A stretch of DNA of 64,000 nucleotides, from NCBI GenBank assembly GCA_027486895.1, contig JAIXOE010000042.1:1-64000 (forward strand), given 5' to 3'. Below are positions 15,694-23,779 of the stretch, one piece after another. Position 1 is the stretch's first letter, and the number at the start of each line of letters is the position of its first letter. The notes beneath the pieces are model-generated. The model worked only from the letters and a program-made list of their open reading frames with translations. It had not been told where the DNA came from and did not search any database. This DNA comes from Sphingomonadales bacterium. GTDB lineage: Bacteria > Pseudomonadota > Alphaproteobacteria > Sphingomonadales > Sphingomonadaceae. Made by a program: the position numbers and the translations under genes.

Positions 15694-17667
15694 CTAAAAC
15701 CGCGCGCGAACGCCGCCGTAGATGGCACGGCGTTCGACTGGATAGTAAATGGCAGATGCAGGCGTCGCGACGATAGCGGCAGACACGTCGCCGATGGCCT
15801 TCTCTCCGGTCAAGTTCCGCGCATCAAGAAACAGATCGACCCCCGCCATAACGCGCGCGCCGGCAGAGAAGCCTAACAGGGTATAGCCTGTCGTGCGTGT
15901 CGTGTTTCGATAGTCTGCCCATGCACCCTGCGGTACCCATTCGACATTCGGGGCAATATGGAAATCGTCGCTGCCAAGTCGAAGCTCCGATCGCAGGACA
16001 TGCTTTGGCACCACCGGAAGCCGGTTGTTACCATATTGGACATCACCAACAAAACGGAAGTCGGAATATTGCCAGATTTGCCGGACGCGCAGCCAATCGG
16101 TAGGCGATGCACTAATCGCCGCTTCAACGCCCTGATGCCGCGTTTTATCGGCATTGAACGTTGTGGCAGGAAAATCCGGCCCCACGTTAAATTGCAGCAT
16201 CTCGCGCTTGATATTAGCGCGGTAAAGGGCAACGTCCCAGCTCGCCCAACCCGATTTGCCACGCGTGCCGATCTCGGACGTCCATGCTGTTTGCTCTCTA
16301 ACGGGAACAAAGGCAGCGACTTGTGCGAGTTCGACGAATGTAGGGAATTCTGCCGATTTGCTATAGTTTGCAAAAATCTGGACGTCTTCGGACGGTTCCC
16401 ACAATACACCAAATTTGGGTGAGAAAGCGTCGAAAGACGCTGCGCCCGTTACAGCAGATGGAGCTATCTGTGCCTGCTTGCGGAAGCCATCGGCGTATAT
16501 CCCGCCTGCTATAAGCGTAAAGCCAACAATCGGCGCAACTCGTATCTCACCATAAATGTTCGACGTCCGGGCCGTCTGGTCGGCATCGAAGGTAAGTGCC
16601 CCACGCTTGCCGTTCACATTGATAAAACGTCTGGCGTCAATTGTTCCCCAACGTGACTCGCCGCCAAGTGTCATGCTCCATGTATCGCCTTCGCGGTCAT
16701 AACGGGCGAACACGCCGCGATCGGTGGATACCTGATCAACAACCTGGAAGATCGGGTGATATAATTCTTTGACGTTTAAGAACGCACCAACATCCAGATG
16801 ACTGTTGCCCCAGTCGAAACGGGTCCGGTTCTGGATACGGATCGAATTGATATCGCGCGCCTGATCCCCGACAAAATTGCCGCTGCGTGGCGCAGTCAAC
16901 GCCGTTGCGCGGGTCAGTGCACCGGGCAATTCCTGATTAAGGGTCGTCGCGCTTGCGTAAAATCGCGTCGACACGACATCCGAAATCCTGAGACCAACAT
17001 TACCGTTGAAACGAATTGAGTCCCGCCGGGCGTGCTGGCGATCCCCCTTGTGGCTATCGGCGCTGATCGCTGCCCAAGCATTGGCGTCGTCGTCACCCAC
17101 TCCGTAAGCCGCCAAGCCGCGATAAAAGTCAGAGCTGCCAACATCACCGCGAAGGTAAAGACCTGCCGCATTGTCTCCTGTTGGCGTAACCCCGTTGATT
17201 GCACCACCCAGTGTGCCGGAACCGAACTTCAATGCGTTCGCGCCGCGGTACACCTCCAAATGGTCGAAAAATATCGGCTCCAGCTCCTGAAAGTCGCCAT
17301 TGTCGTCGGCAAGATTGATGGGGATGCCATCCTGCAGCAACGTCAGTCCACGCATGTGAAACCCGCGCGACAGACCCGAACCGCGAATGGAAATACGGAC
17401 TTCCTGCCCAAAACGAGGCTGGGTATACACCCCCGGCGAAAAGGCCAAGGTATCGCGCAACGACACGACGGTCTTGTCTGCATAATCTTCGTTACTAACG
17501 ACGTCAGTGCCGCCTGCGGTTCTGTTTGCCGAATTTTCAGCTTCGTCAGCGGCTGCACGGCCGGTAACGATAATCGTAGTGTCAGCAGCCTCTTCGGCAG
17601 CGGCGGGGGTAATGATGGCAATAACGGAGCACGCAACAGAAGCGCGCAAAATGGACGAGAATTTCAT
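15694..17667 (-). CDS. TonB-dependent outer-membrane receptor
   Basis: A 657-aa receptor with a signal peptide (about 1-24, cleaved near AAAEEA). A TonB-box-like TTIIVTG follows. The plug (about 45-160) has RDTLAFSPGVYTQ, ISIRGSGLSRGFHMRGL and VYRGANALKFGSGTLGGAIN. The 22-strand barrel ends in an aromatic residue (VRARF), as barrels require. It is co-transcribed with a PepSY membrane protein, which suggests ferric-siderophore uptake; a copper or other metal complex is possible given the DUF2946-like gene upstream. The gene at 17719 lies 51 bases upstream on the same strand. Confidence 0.9.
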   Translation of the reverse strand: MKFSSILRASVACSVIAIITPAAAEEAADTTIIVTGRAAADEAENSANRTAGGTDVVSNEDYADKTVVSLRDTLAFSPGVYTQPRFGQEVRISIRGSGLSRGFHMRGLTLLQDGIPINLADDNGDFQELEPIFFDHLEVYRGANALKFGSGTLGGAINGVTPTGDNAAGLYLRGDVGSSDFYRGLAAYGVGDDDANAWAAISADSHKGDRQHARRDSIRFNGNVGLRISDVVSTRFYASATTLNQELPGALTRATALTAPRSGNFVGDQARDINSIRIQNRTRFDWGNSHLDVGAFLNVKELYHPIFQVVDQVSTDRGVFARYDREGDTWSMTLGGESRWGTIDARRFINVNGKRGALTFDADQTARTSNIYGEIRVAPIVGFTLIAGGIYADGFRKQAQIAPSAVTGAASFDAFSPKFGVLWEPSEDVQIFANYSKSAEFPTFVELAQVAAFVPVREQTAWTSEIGTRGKSGWASWDVALYRANIKREMLQFNVGPDFPATTFNADKTRHQGVEAAISASPTDWLRVRQIWQYSDFRFVGDVQYGNNRLPVVPKHVLRSELRLGSDDFHIAPNVEWVPQGAWADYRNTTRTTGYTLLGFSAGARVMAGVDLFLDARNLTGEKAIGDVSAAIVATPASAIYYPVERRAIYGGVRARF

Positions 17668-17718
17668 GGTAGTTTCCTAAATCTAAACGAGAGATAGGCC
17701 GCAAAGCAGCCCCGTAGT

Positions 17719-18111
17719 TTAGACGTAGGAAGGTGGCCCAATCGCTGGCGGTGGCGGAGCAGCGAGGCCAGCGCCTACCGATACTTCGCGCTTGGCAAAA
17801 ACAGGGTTGGCAAGCGCGACAGGTTCCATTGCAACTTGGAAATCAGCGGCAAGCAAGTCTGCCGTCATCGCTGTGCCCGCAAAGGCACAGGGCTGATGCT
17901 CAACCGATTTGCCCTTTGATGGGTCTTCCTTGTGCAGCTGACCCGATTTGTCCATCCAGACGGTCTGAGTGTCCATTCCCGTACAGATGGTCAGGGCAAA
18001 ACCCCGCTCCGACGACGGCATGAAGCCGGACGGAATGATGACACGCAAAGCCAGCGCCAGCACTATAAATGCTGCAGCTATTTTTCGGGAAGGCGATAAC
18101 GTTCGAATCAC
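17719..18111 (-). CDS. DUF2946-like secreted or membrane protein
   Basis: A 130-aa protein with an N-terminal hydrophobic segment (about 11-28) running into RVIIPSGFMP. This, together with FALTICTGM and a central CAFAGTA, resembles the DUF2946 family found near metal-related TonB receptors in Proteobacteria. The C-terminus is Pro-rich (APPPPAIGPPSYV). Function is unknown. It precedes the TonB receptor and PepSY genes on the same strand and follows the J-domain gene by 39 bases, so it probably belongs to the metal-uptake unit. Confidence 0.6.
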   Translation of the reverse strand: MIRTLSPSRKIAAAFIVLALALRVIIPSGFMPSSERGFALTICTGMDTQTVWMDKSGQLHKEDPSKGKSVEHQPCAFAGTAMTADLLAADFQVAMEPVALANPVFAKREVSVGAGLAAPPPPAIGPPSYV

Positions 18112-18150
18112 GCGCGGCCTATGCGCCAGTGATTTTGCGCGCGCAAGGGG

Positions 18151-18684
18151 TTAGCCCTTCCACTCGCGCCGCTCTTCGGCGACGCGCAGGACATCATATG
18201 CCGCCTGCCCCGCCTGAAACGCCTTGGCAGATTCGGCATTGCCGGGGTTAACGTCAGGATGCGTAAGCTTGGCAATATTGCGCCATGCCTTCTTCGCATC
18301 CTCAAAAGTGGAATCGCTTTCAAGGCCCAGAATATCAAGGGCGTGCATTTCATCACGGCTTCGGCTGCCATCGCCGGACCCTGCCCAGCCATAATGCGCG
18401 GATTCCTTGTAACCGGACGAGTCACGACGCTCATTCGCTTCGCGTTCGTCGGCTTCTTCCTTGCTCAGTCCCTCGAAATAATCATACCCACGATTATACT
18501 CGCCAGCATGTTCCTCGCAGAACATCCAGCGCTCAGGACTGTTCGGCGATTTTGGCGCGGGGCAGTTTCCAGCTTTGTTACAACCATAGCGGTCGCACAG
18601 ACGCACCTGTTGCGCCTCGCTGCTACTGCCGTAACCGCGCCAGCGGGGAAAACCCCAGTCATTTCTTCGAGTGGTACGAACCAT
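18151..18684 (-). CDS. J-domain protein with an N-terminal Cys/His cluster
   Basis: A 177-aa protein whose J domain is at the C-terminus (about 113-175). It has HALDILGLESDSTFEDAKKAWR and an intact HPD (THPDVNPGN, about 147-155), so it should stimulate an Hsp70. The N-terminal half has Cys30, Cys35, Cys41, Cys56 and His59 in a spacing that could bind zinc (CDRYGC, then NCPAP, then FCEEH). This placement, with zinc-like residues before the J domain, differs from DnaJ, whose zinc domain follows it. Dedicated substrates are unknown. It is not adjacent to dnaK in this window. Confidence 0.85.
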   Translation of the reverse strand: MVRTTRRNDWGFPRWRGYGSSSEAQQVRLCDRYGCNKAGNCPAPKSPNSPERWMFCEEHAGEYNRGYDYFEGLSKEEADEREANERRDSSGYKESAHYGWAGSGDGSRSRDEMHALDILGLESDSTFEDAKKAWRNIAKLTHPDVNPGNAESAKAFQAGQAAYDVLRVAEERREWKG

Positions 18685-18735
18685 GTCGCCGACTTAGCGA
18701 TGGCCCGCGCATTTTGCTAGGGGCGTAAACGCAAT

Positions 18736-19362
18736 TTATGCGCCGGACAGAGCACCACCACCAAGCAAACTCGTTGCCAACAATCCAAGAACAGCAGCAG
18801 TGACAATTACAATGATGACAACATAAACCACAACGATCACCACAGTGAAACCGGCCACTTTATCTTGCGGAACGTTTAGCGTCGGCTTGATGCCTAAATA
18901 AATCAAATAGACAACGTAAGCGACAGCGGCGAACGACATTAACACGACCAAGAATGGGAACTCAGCAAAGAACGGGGTAACCGCCCCCATGAGCCACGAT
19001 GGTGTCGATGCATATGTCATCAATTTCAGCGACTGAATAAAGTCGGACCTGCCATTGAAACTGGGGGAAACCGCGTTGACGATTAGCGCCATGACGTACA
19101 GCATCGCTAAACCTACGACATAACCCAGACTGGCTCTAACCAAAGTGTCCGTCAATGTGGCTGACATTCCGGCCGCCGCTAAGCCTTCCGCGCCAATCCC
19201 AAGCAGCCCGGCGGCAACTATGCCTGAAATGAGCGCCAATCCAGCGAGAATCATGGCATATCCGGTGAACAACCCGCCGACCGTTGCTGGCTCATCCGCA
19301 ACGACGTTCCATTCGTCAGCCGGTTTGAGGATGATATTTTTCGCGCGCTCAACAATCGACAT
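18736..19362 (-). CDS. Yip1-family membrane protein
   Basis: A 208-aa integral membrane protein with about five helices. It opens MSIVERAKNIILKPADEWNVV, the pattern of bacterial Yip1-domain proteins (RxKxIIxxPxxEW). A Gly-rich first helix follows, and the end is hydrophobic. GGAGGA lies before the ATG at 19362; a longer in-frame start is rejected because it has no similarity to the family and no better signal. Function in bacteria is unknown. It diverges from the gene at 19449. Confidence 0.78.
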   Translation of the reverse strand: MSIVERAKNIILKPADEWNVVADEPATVGGLFTGYAMILAGLALISGIVAAGLLGIGAEGLAAAGMSATLTDTLVRASLGYVVGLAMLYVMALIVNAVSPSFNGRSDFIQSLKLMTYASTPSWLMGAVTPFFAEFPFLVVLMSFAAVAYVVYLIYLGIKPTLNVPQDKVAGFTVVIVVVYVVIIVIVTAAVLGLLATSLLGGGALSGA

Positions 19363-19380
19363 TGACTTATCCTCCGGAAA

Positions 19381-19450
19381 ATTGTCCCCCAGATACAGAA
19401 CATAATGGTGGCGTGGTGTAAATGTGACGTGCGCGTAAAGGGGGGACAAT
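19381..19450. promoter_or_regulatory. 10-bp inverted repeat in a divergent promoter region
   Basis: ATTGTCCCCC (19381-19390) and GGGGGACAAT (19441-19450) form a perfect inverted repeat separated by 50 bases, between the Yip1-like and DUF4345-like genes. The right arm also contains the ribosome-binding site and first two start bases of the gene at 19449. It could be an operator or a coincidence of similar leader sequences. Confidence 0.35.
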
Positions 19451-19838
19451 GACCATATTAACGAGAGCATTAGTGGCGATCATCGGCATATTCGCACTGT
19501 TGGGGGTCAGCCAGCATTGGTTTGATCTAGACGCCGTGCATGCGCAACGCGGCATGTTGGCTGTGGGTGACATTGGAAAGGCCAACTTACGCGCGGATGT
19601 GGGTGGTTTGTTTCTTGCTATTGCCATGTTGGCGATTTTCGCCGCTGTCCGGCAAAACCGCGCAGCCGTGCTCGCCGCTGCTGCTATACTCTCAGCGACC
19701 TTGCTTGGCCGTTTCGTCAGCGTCGCTATTGATGGTTTTAGCGCCCGCGTTGGCCCGCCAATGGCAGTCGAGGCAATCGTTATCGTTGTGCTGCTATTCG
19801 CGTATCGGACATGGGGTAAAAAGCCAGAGGGTCTGTAA
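19449..19838 (+). CDS. Small four-helix membrane protein, DUF4345-like
   Basis: A 129-aa protein with four hydrophobic helices (about 4-20, 48-65, 70-90, 103-121). Between the first and second is ANLRADVGGLFLAIAM, which resembles the RAxGG core of DUF4345 proteins. No function is established. A strong GGGGGG ribosome-binding site precedes the ATG. The last 16 bases overlap the 3' end of the RNase P RNA gene on the other strand, so the end KKPEGL is encoded by the complement of the RNA's P1 strand. Confidence 0.68.
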   Translation: MTILTRALVAIIGIFALLGVSQHWFDLDAVHAQRGMLAVGDIGKANLRADVGGLFLAIAMLAIFAAVRQNRAAVLAAAAILSATLLGRFVSVAIDGFSARVGPPMAVEAIVIVVLLFAYRTWGKKPEGL

Positions 19839-20200
19839 GCCGGGTTCTGTCCTCCACCTTCGCTAAAGCTTCGGCGGATGTGCGACCATTCATCTAGGCG
19901 ACGCATTGCTGCGGCACTCATGCAACCAACCCGGGCGACTGGCAGGAGGATGCCATATGCCGCCCCTATTCGGTTTTGCTCCCGGTGGGGTTTGCCTTGC
20001 CGCTTTTGTTACCAAAAGCGCGGTGCGCTCTTACCGCACCGTTTCGACCTGGCCGCATCGAAATGCGGTGGACTGTTTTCTGTGGCACTTTCCCTAAAAT
20101 TGCTTCCGCCGGACGTTATCCGGCACCGTTCCTCGCTGGAGCCCGGACTTTCCTCCCCATAGCAGTTACCCACTATGCGGCGGTCGCCCAACCCTCTGGC
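19823..20200 (-). ncRNA. rnpB: RNase P RNA (class A)
   Basis: The catalytic RNA that trims 5' leaders from pre-tRNA. Read on the minus strand, it starts GCCAGAGGGTTGGGCGACCG and soon has GAGGAAAGTCCGGGCTCC, the universal CR-I region. It ends ACAGAACCCGGCTTACAGAC then CCTCTGGC. The two ends pair as helix P1 (GCCAGAGGGT with ACCCTCTGGC-type bases). The CCGGCTTA near the end is the conserved 3' CR-V region. Five Ts follow the 3' end on the minus strand and may terminate transcription. Its 5' end is 5 bases after the amidase stop, so its promoter should lie within the amidase coding end; a weak candidate is TTGGAG-17-TATCTG at 20207-20235. End points are accurate to a few bases. Confidence 0.95.
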
Positions 20201-20205
20201 GCAGG

Positions 20206-20898
20206 TCAGATAGCAGGTCCGCCTTCATACTCCAAGAGTAAGCTGAGCAATATCGCTCGGCATTCGCCATCTATGACACCATCAATATTGGATGGACGAA
20301 ACCGGCGTTGAAAGGCGACCGTTGCCGCCCGGCCGTCGGCAATGCCATAGCCATATCGCTCAAGCGCCAGAAGGAATGCTGCATCAGGCCATTCGGGATC
20401 GACCAGCTTTTCATGCGGGCGCGGCACAGCGAGCCCAAGTTTTGCCAGCCGTTCCCAGTCAAACAACTCGCCAGGATCTTCCTTGCGTGCTGGGGCGACA
20501 TCGCTGTGCCCGACAACATTGCGCGGCTCGATTCCATAGGTGCGCACAAGTTCGGCGACCAATAGGGTAACCGTATCCATTTGCGCCTCGGGAAATGGAC
20601 GGTAGCCAAATTCGTGCCCCGGATTGACGATTTCGATGCCAATGCTGGCGCTGTTGCAGTCAGTCACGCCGCGCCAATAAGAAAGCCCAGCATGCTGCGC
20701 TCGCTGTTCCTCGCGCACCATATGTACCAGTTGGCCGTCTTCATCGACAACATAATGCGCAGAGACCTTCGACGCCGGGTTTGCCAGCCAATCAATGGCT
20801 GCTGCGCCGGACTGCATGCCTGTATAATGCAGGACAAGCATAGTTATCGGCAGGCTGCGCTCGCCAAAATTGGGTGATGGGTTCCAAATCATGGTCAT
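20206..20898 (-). CDS. N-acetylmuramoyl-L-alanine amidase (AmpD/AmiD family)
   Basis: A 230-aa zinc amidase that cuts the bond between MurNAc or anhydroMurNAc and the stem peptide. The Amidase_2 domain (about 10-155) has the first zinc His in LHYTG, the central SIGIEIVNPG, and the second zinc His and catalytic region in GHSDVAPARKEDPG. A C-terminal putative peptidoglycan-binding domain (about 165-225) ends in RRFRPSNIDGVIDGEC, which fits AmiD-type proteins. I see no signal peptide or lipobox, so a cytoplasmic AmpD-like recycling role is likelier than an outer-membrane one. The gene lies between cheR and rnpB on the same strand. Confidence 0.88.
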   Translation of the reverse strand: MTMIWNPSPNFGERSLPITMLVLHYTGMQSGAAAIDWLANPASKVSAHYVVDEDGQLVHMVREEQRAQHAGLSYWRGVTDCNSASIGIEIVNPGHEFGYRPFPEAQMDTVTLLVAELVRTYGIEPRNVVGHSDVAPARKEDPGELFDWERLAKLGLAVPRPHEKLVDPEWPDAAFLLALERYGYGIADGRAATVAFQRRFRPSNIDGVIDGECRAILLSLLLEYEGGPAI

Positions 20899-20935
20899 AT
20901 TGCGACCATAGGTAAGTCGCCCGTTGCACGCAATA

Positions 20936-21799
20936 TCAGCCGGTCAGGGAAAGCTTCGCCACCTGCGCGTTTTCCTGTTGCTGCGATGTCTCGTAAAAGC
21001 CGCGGAATTCCTTACTCGCTCGGAACTTCTGCGTTTGCCCAATGACGGTTTCGGCGGCACCAAGCATCAGAAGGCCGCCATCTTCCAGTGACGGCGCAAT
21101 CGACTCCAATACATGGGTGCGTTTTTCATCGCTGAGATACATAAGCATATTTCTGCATAATATGACGTCAAAGCGTCCGAAATGGCGCACCGGTGTCAAC
21201 ATATTATGCTCTGTAAATGTCACCATTTTGCGGATGCTGTCTTTCGCGACCCATTCTTCGCCCTGCTGTTCAAAGTGACGCAGCATCTGCATGACCGGTA
21301 GACCGCGCTGTATTTCGAACTGCGAATAACGCCCTTCACGCGCCTGTGCCAAAGCGGACGCAGACACATCTGTGCCCAATATCTGAACGGTCCAACCTCG
21401 CCATTTTTCGGCGTTTTCGGCGATGGCAATGGCAAGCGAATAGGCTTCCTGACCTGTCGAGCAGGCAGCAGACCAAATGCGCAGTCTCTTTTTGTCCATC
21501 CGCAGATCGCGAATATTATCTAGCACTGGCCCCGTCAGGAGCGCGAAGTTGGGCTGGTCCCGGAAAAAAGAAGTCTCGTTATTCACCATTGCCTCCACGC
21601 AAGCGCGCGTCAATTTTGGATCCGCATCAATCTCAATCAGTGCAGCAAGTGTTTGCAGATCAGGCACAGAGTTACGGCGCATCAATGGCTTGAGAGCCAT
21701 ATCTATGCGCCAATGCCTGTTTGCAGGTACCGTTTGCCCGGTATGTTTCTCCAGTGCTTCTGATAGCGTATTATAAGCTCTGGCTTCAGCGATGCTCAT
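20936..21799 (-). CDS. cheR: Chemotaxis protein methyltransferase CheR
   Basis: A 287-aa SAM-dependent methyltransferase that modifies Glu residues on chemoreceptors. The N-terminal helical domain ends with NNETSFFRDQPNF, a CheR hallmark. The SAM site follows (IWSAACSTGQEAYSLA), then ILGTDVSASALAQAREGRYS and FDVILCRNMLMYL. The start at 21799 gives ATGA overlap with cheB; a longer in-frame reading lies inside cheB. It is last in the che run before the amidase. Confidence 0.95.
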   Translation of the reverse strand: MSIAEARAYNTLSEALEKHTGQTVPANRHWRIDMALKPLMRRNSVPDLQTLAALIEIDADPKLTRACVEAMVNNETSFFRDQPNFALLTGPVLDNIRDLRMDKKRLRIWSAACSTGQEAYSLAIAIAENAEKWRGWTVQILGTDVSASALAQAREGRYSQFEIQRGLPVMQMLRHFEQQGEEWVAKDSIRKMVTFTEHNMLTPVRHFGRFDVILCRNMLMYLSDEKRTHVLESIAPSLEDGGLLMLGAAETVIGQTQKFRASKEFRGFYETSQQQENAQVAKLSLTG

Positions 21800-22878
21800 G
21801 TTGACATCGCAAGTCTTGAGAGCATGTCGGTCATGTGGGTTGGCGTCATAATCGCTGTTGCCAACCCTTCCTTGGCGATTGCACCGGGCATGCCCCACAC
21901 AACCGAGCTTTGCATATCTTGAACGAAAATGGGCGCTGCAAATGCCTTCAGCGCGCGCGCGCCAGCGAGACCATCATTACCCATACCGCTAAAGATCAGC
22001 GCCAATCCATCGCACCCATAGGTTCGCGCTACCGATTCAAGCATGGCATCAACCGAAGGGCAGTACCGACTGGCGGTATAGCTTGATTGATGATCGATGA
22101 CGACATGGGTGCGCTCACTGCGGCACACCAGATGGGCGTGACCGGGCGCTAAATAGATGTGATTGCTCTCGACGCGCTCGCCGGCTTCAGCGACCTTCAC
22201 AGTCCGCCGTGTAAGTCCACCAAGTTGCCGGGCGAAAAAGGTCATAAAGGCCGCGGGCAGATGCTGCGTGATAAAGATAGGACAGTCGAGCGAGTCATCT
22301 AAATTGCGCAAAATGTGCTGGATTGCGGTAATACCGCCGGTCGATGAACCAATCGCGATGCAGCGTGGCTTCGATAGCGTTCGATAATCAAGGACCGGCC
22401 TTGGAGCATATTTGTCGTCCGTGCGCTCCTGTGCAGAACGACCCAAGCGCAAGACCTTGTCGATCAAGATTTCGGTGAAACGTCCCGAAAAACCCGCGCG
22501 GCCGGGCTTAGCTAAAGTGTCGCATGCGCCTAGCGAAAGCGCCTGAACGGCAGCAGGGCCATTTTCTTCGGCAAACGCGGAGACGATCAGCACCCGTGCA
22601 CCATTTGCCTTTGCGAGAATGTCAGGAAGCGCATCCAATCCTGAACGCTTCGGCATTTCTATATCCAGCAGAATGATATCGACTTCGTTCTCTTCGAGAC
22701 AGGCAACTGCAGCATCACTGTCCGATGCCTCACAAATGATTTGTATGCCGTCACAGTTATTCAATACGCGTGCGAAAATGGAGCGTGCCACAACACTGTC
22801 GTCGACAAGCATAACCCGGATCGGGGTTACCGCCGCTTTTGGCCAACTGCCATTCAATGCTTCCGATCCGCTGAGCAT
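21796..22878 (-). CDS. cheB: Chemotaxis methylesterase/deamidase CheB
   Basis: A 360-aa response regulator with methylesterase output. The receiver (about 20-135) has the acidic pair VDDS, Asp72 in LLDIEMP and the conserved AKPG Lys. The CheB domain (about 170-355) has the catalytic Ser in IGSSTGG, the His in ITQHLP and the Asp in GMGNDG. It opposes CheR in adaptation. A 10-base gap separates it from cheY upstream, and it overlaps cheR by 4 bases. Confidence 0.95.
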   Translation of the reverse strand: MLSGSEALNGSWPKAAVTPIRVMLVDDSVVARSIFARVLNNCDGIQIICEASDSDAAVACLEENEVDIILLDIEMPKRSGLDALPDILAKANGARVLIVSAFAEENGPAAVQALSLGACDTLAKPGRAGFSGRFTEILIDKVLRLGRSAQERTDDKYAPRPVLDYRTLSKPRCIAIGSSTGGITAIQHILRNLDDSLDCPIFITQHLPAAFMTFFARQLGGLTRRTVKVAEAGERVESNHIYLAPGHAHLVCRSERTHVVIDHQSSYTASRYCPSVDAMLESVARTYGCDGLALIFSGMGNDGLAGARALKAFAAPIFVQDMQSSVVWGMPGAIAKEGLATAIMTPTHMTDMLSRLAMST

Positions 22879-22887
22879 TCTAACGCG

Positions 22888-23253
22888 TCAAATACAGCCG
22901 ACGATTTGCAGCTTTGATTCAAGCGTTTCGCGGTCAAACGGCTTCATGACATATTCGTCTGCACCCGCATCTATCGCCGCTTGTATATGGCCAATGCCAT
23001 TTTCCGTGGTGCAGAATATGACCTTGGCTAATGGAACCTCGACCGTTGAACGGTAGGCTCTCAAAAAATCCATCCCGCTCATGATTGGCATATTCCAGTC
23101 GAGCAGGATGACGTCGGGCGTCGCCTGGGCAACATGGTCCAACGCTTCTTTGCCATCGGCTGCTTCGGCAACTTCGAATTGCATCATTTCAAGAATATGA
23201 CGGGCCACCTTACGGATGACCTTGCTATCGTCGACAATCAAACAGGATTTCAT
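22888..23253 (-). CDS. Single-domain response regulator, CheY-like
   Basis: A 121-aa stand-alone receiver with Asp8 and Asp9 (IVDDS), phosphoacceptor Asp52 (LLDWNMP), Thr in FCTTEN and Lys in VMKPF. There is no output domain. It could move to the flagellar motor or act as a phosphate sink for the CheA encoded at 23776. Its place inside the che run supports a chemotaxis role, though the final output may not be flagellar since no flagellar gene is nearby. Confidence 0.92.
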   Translation of the reverse strand: MKSCLIVDDSKVIRKVARHILEMMQFEVAEAADGKEALDHVAQATPDVILLDWNMPIMSGMDFLRAYRSTVEVPLAKVIFCTTENGIGHIQAAIDAGADEYVMKPFDRETLESKLQIVGCI

Positions 23254-23341
23254 GCGACCTAACCACCTTTTTCAAACCAGATTAGAGACAGTATCTGTGC
23301 GTCCTTATCGACACGTTAATTTGTGCAGCGCACGTGTGAAT

Positions 23342-23779
23342 TTAGGCGGCCAGAGCCGTTTGACCAGAAACCAAAGCCTCTGTGTTTAATATCATCACCA
23401 ATTCGCCGCCATGCGTAGCAATCTGTTCCACATAAGGGTTCCACACCGCGGGTGGCCGGATTTTTGATTCGGCATGCTCGATGGTCATCGGGACGACGTC
23501 ATGAACCTTGTCGACAAGCAGCCCATATTGATGCCCTGCGATTTCCGTGACGACCGCCAACGCACCCTTTGGTGCGATTTTCTGCACACCCGTAATATGG
23601 AATTGGGTGTCGATCAGCGTCAAAACTCGGCTTCTCAGTGCGAAAATTCCTGCGACCGACGGATCGCAGTTGGGCACCGGTACGACATCGGGCAAATGCA
23701 CGATCGATTCCACTTGGCTGCTTTCTATCGCCACCAACGATCCCGCTAAGTCAGCTATCAAATATAAGATGTTTGTCAT
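23342..23779 (-). CDS. cheW: Chemotaxis coupling protein CheW
   Basis: A 145-aa CheW domain that couples chemoreceptors to CheA. It shows the typical pattern of hydrophobic strands with SQVESIVHLPDVVPVPNCDP, IFALRSRVLTLIDTQ and YGLLVDKVHDVV. The start ATG overlaps the cheA stop as ATGA. An 88-base gap separates it from the CheY-like gene. Confidence 0.92.
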   Translation of the reverse strand: MTNILYLIADLAGSLVAIESSQVESIVHLPDVVPVPNCDPSVAGIFALRSRVLTLIDTQFHITGVQKIAPKGALAVVTEIAGHQYGLLVDKVHDVVPMTIEHAESKIRPPAVWNPYVEQIATHGGELVMILNTEALVSGQTALAA

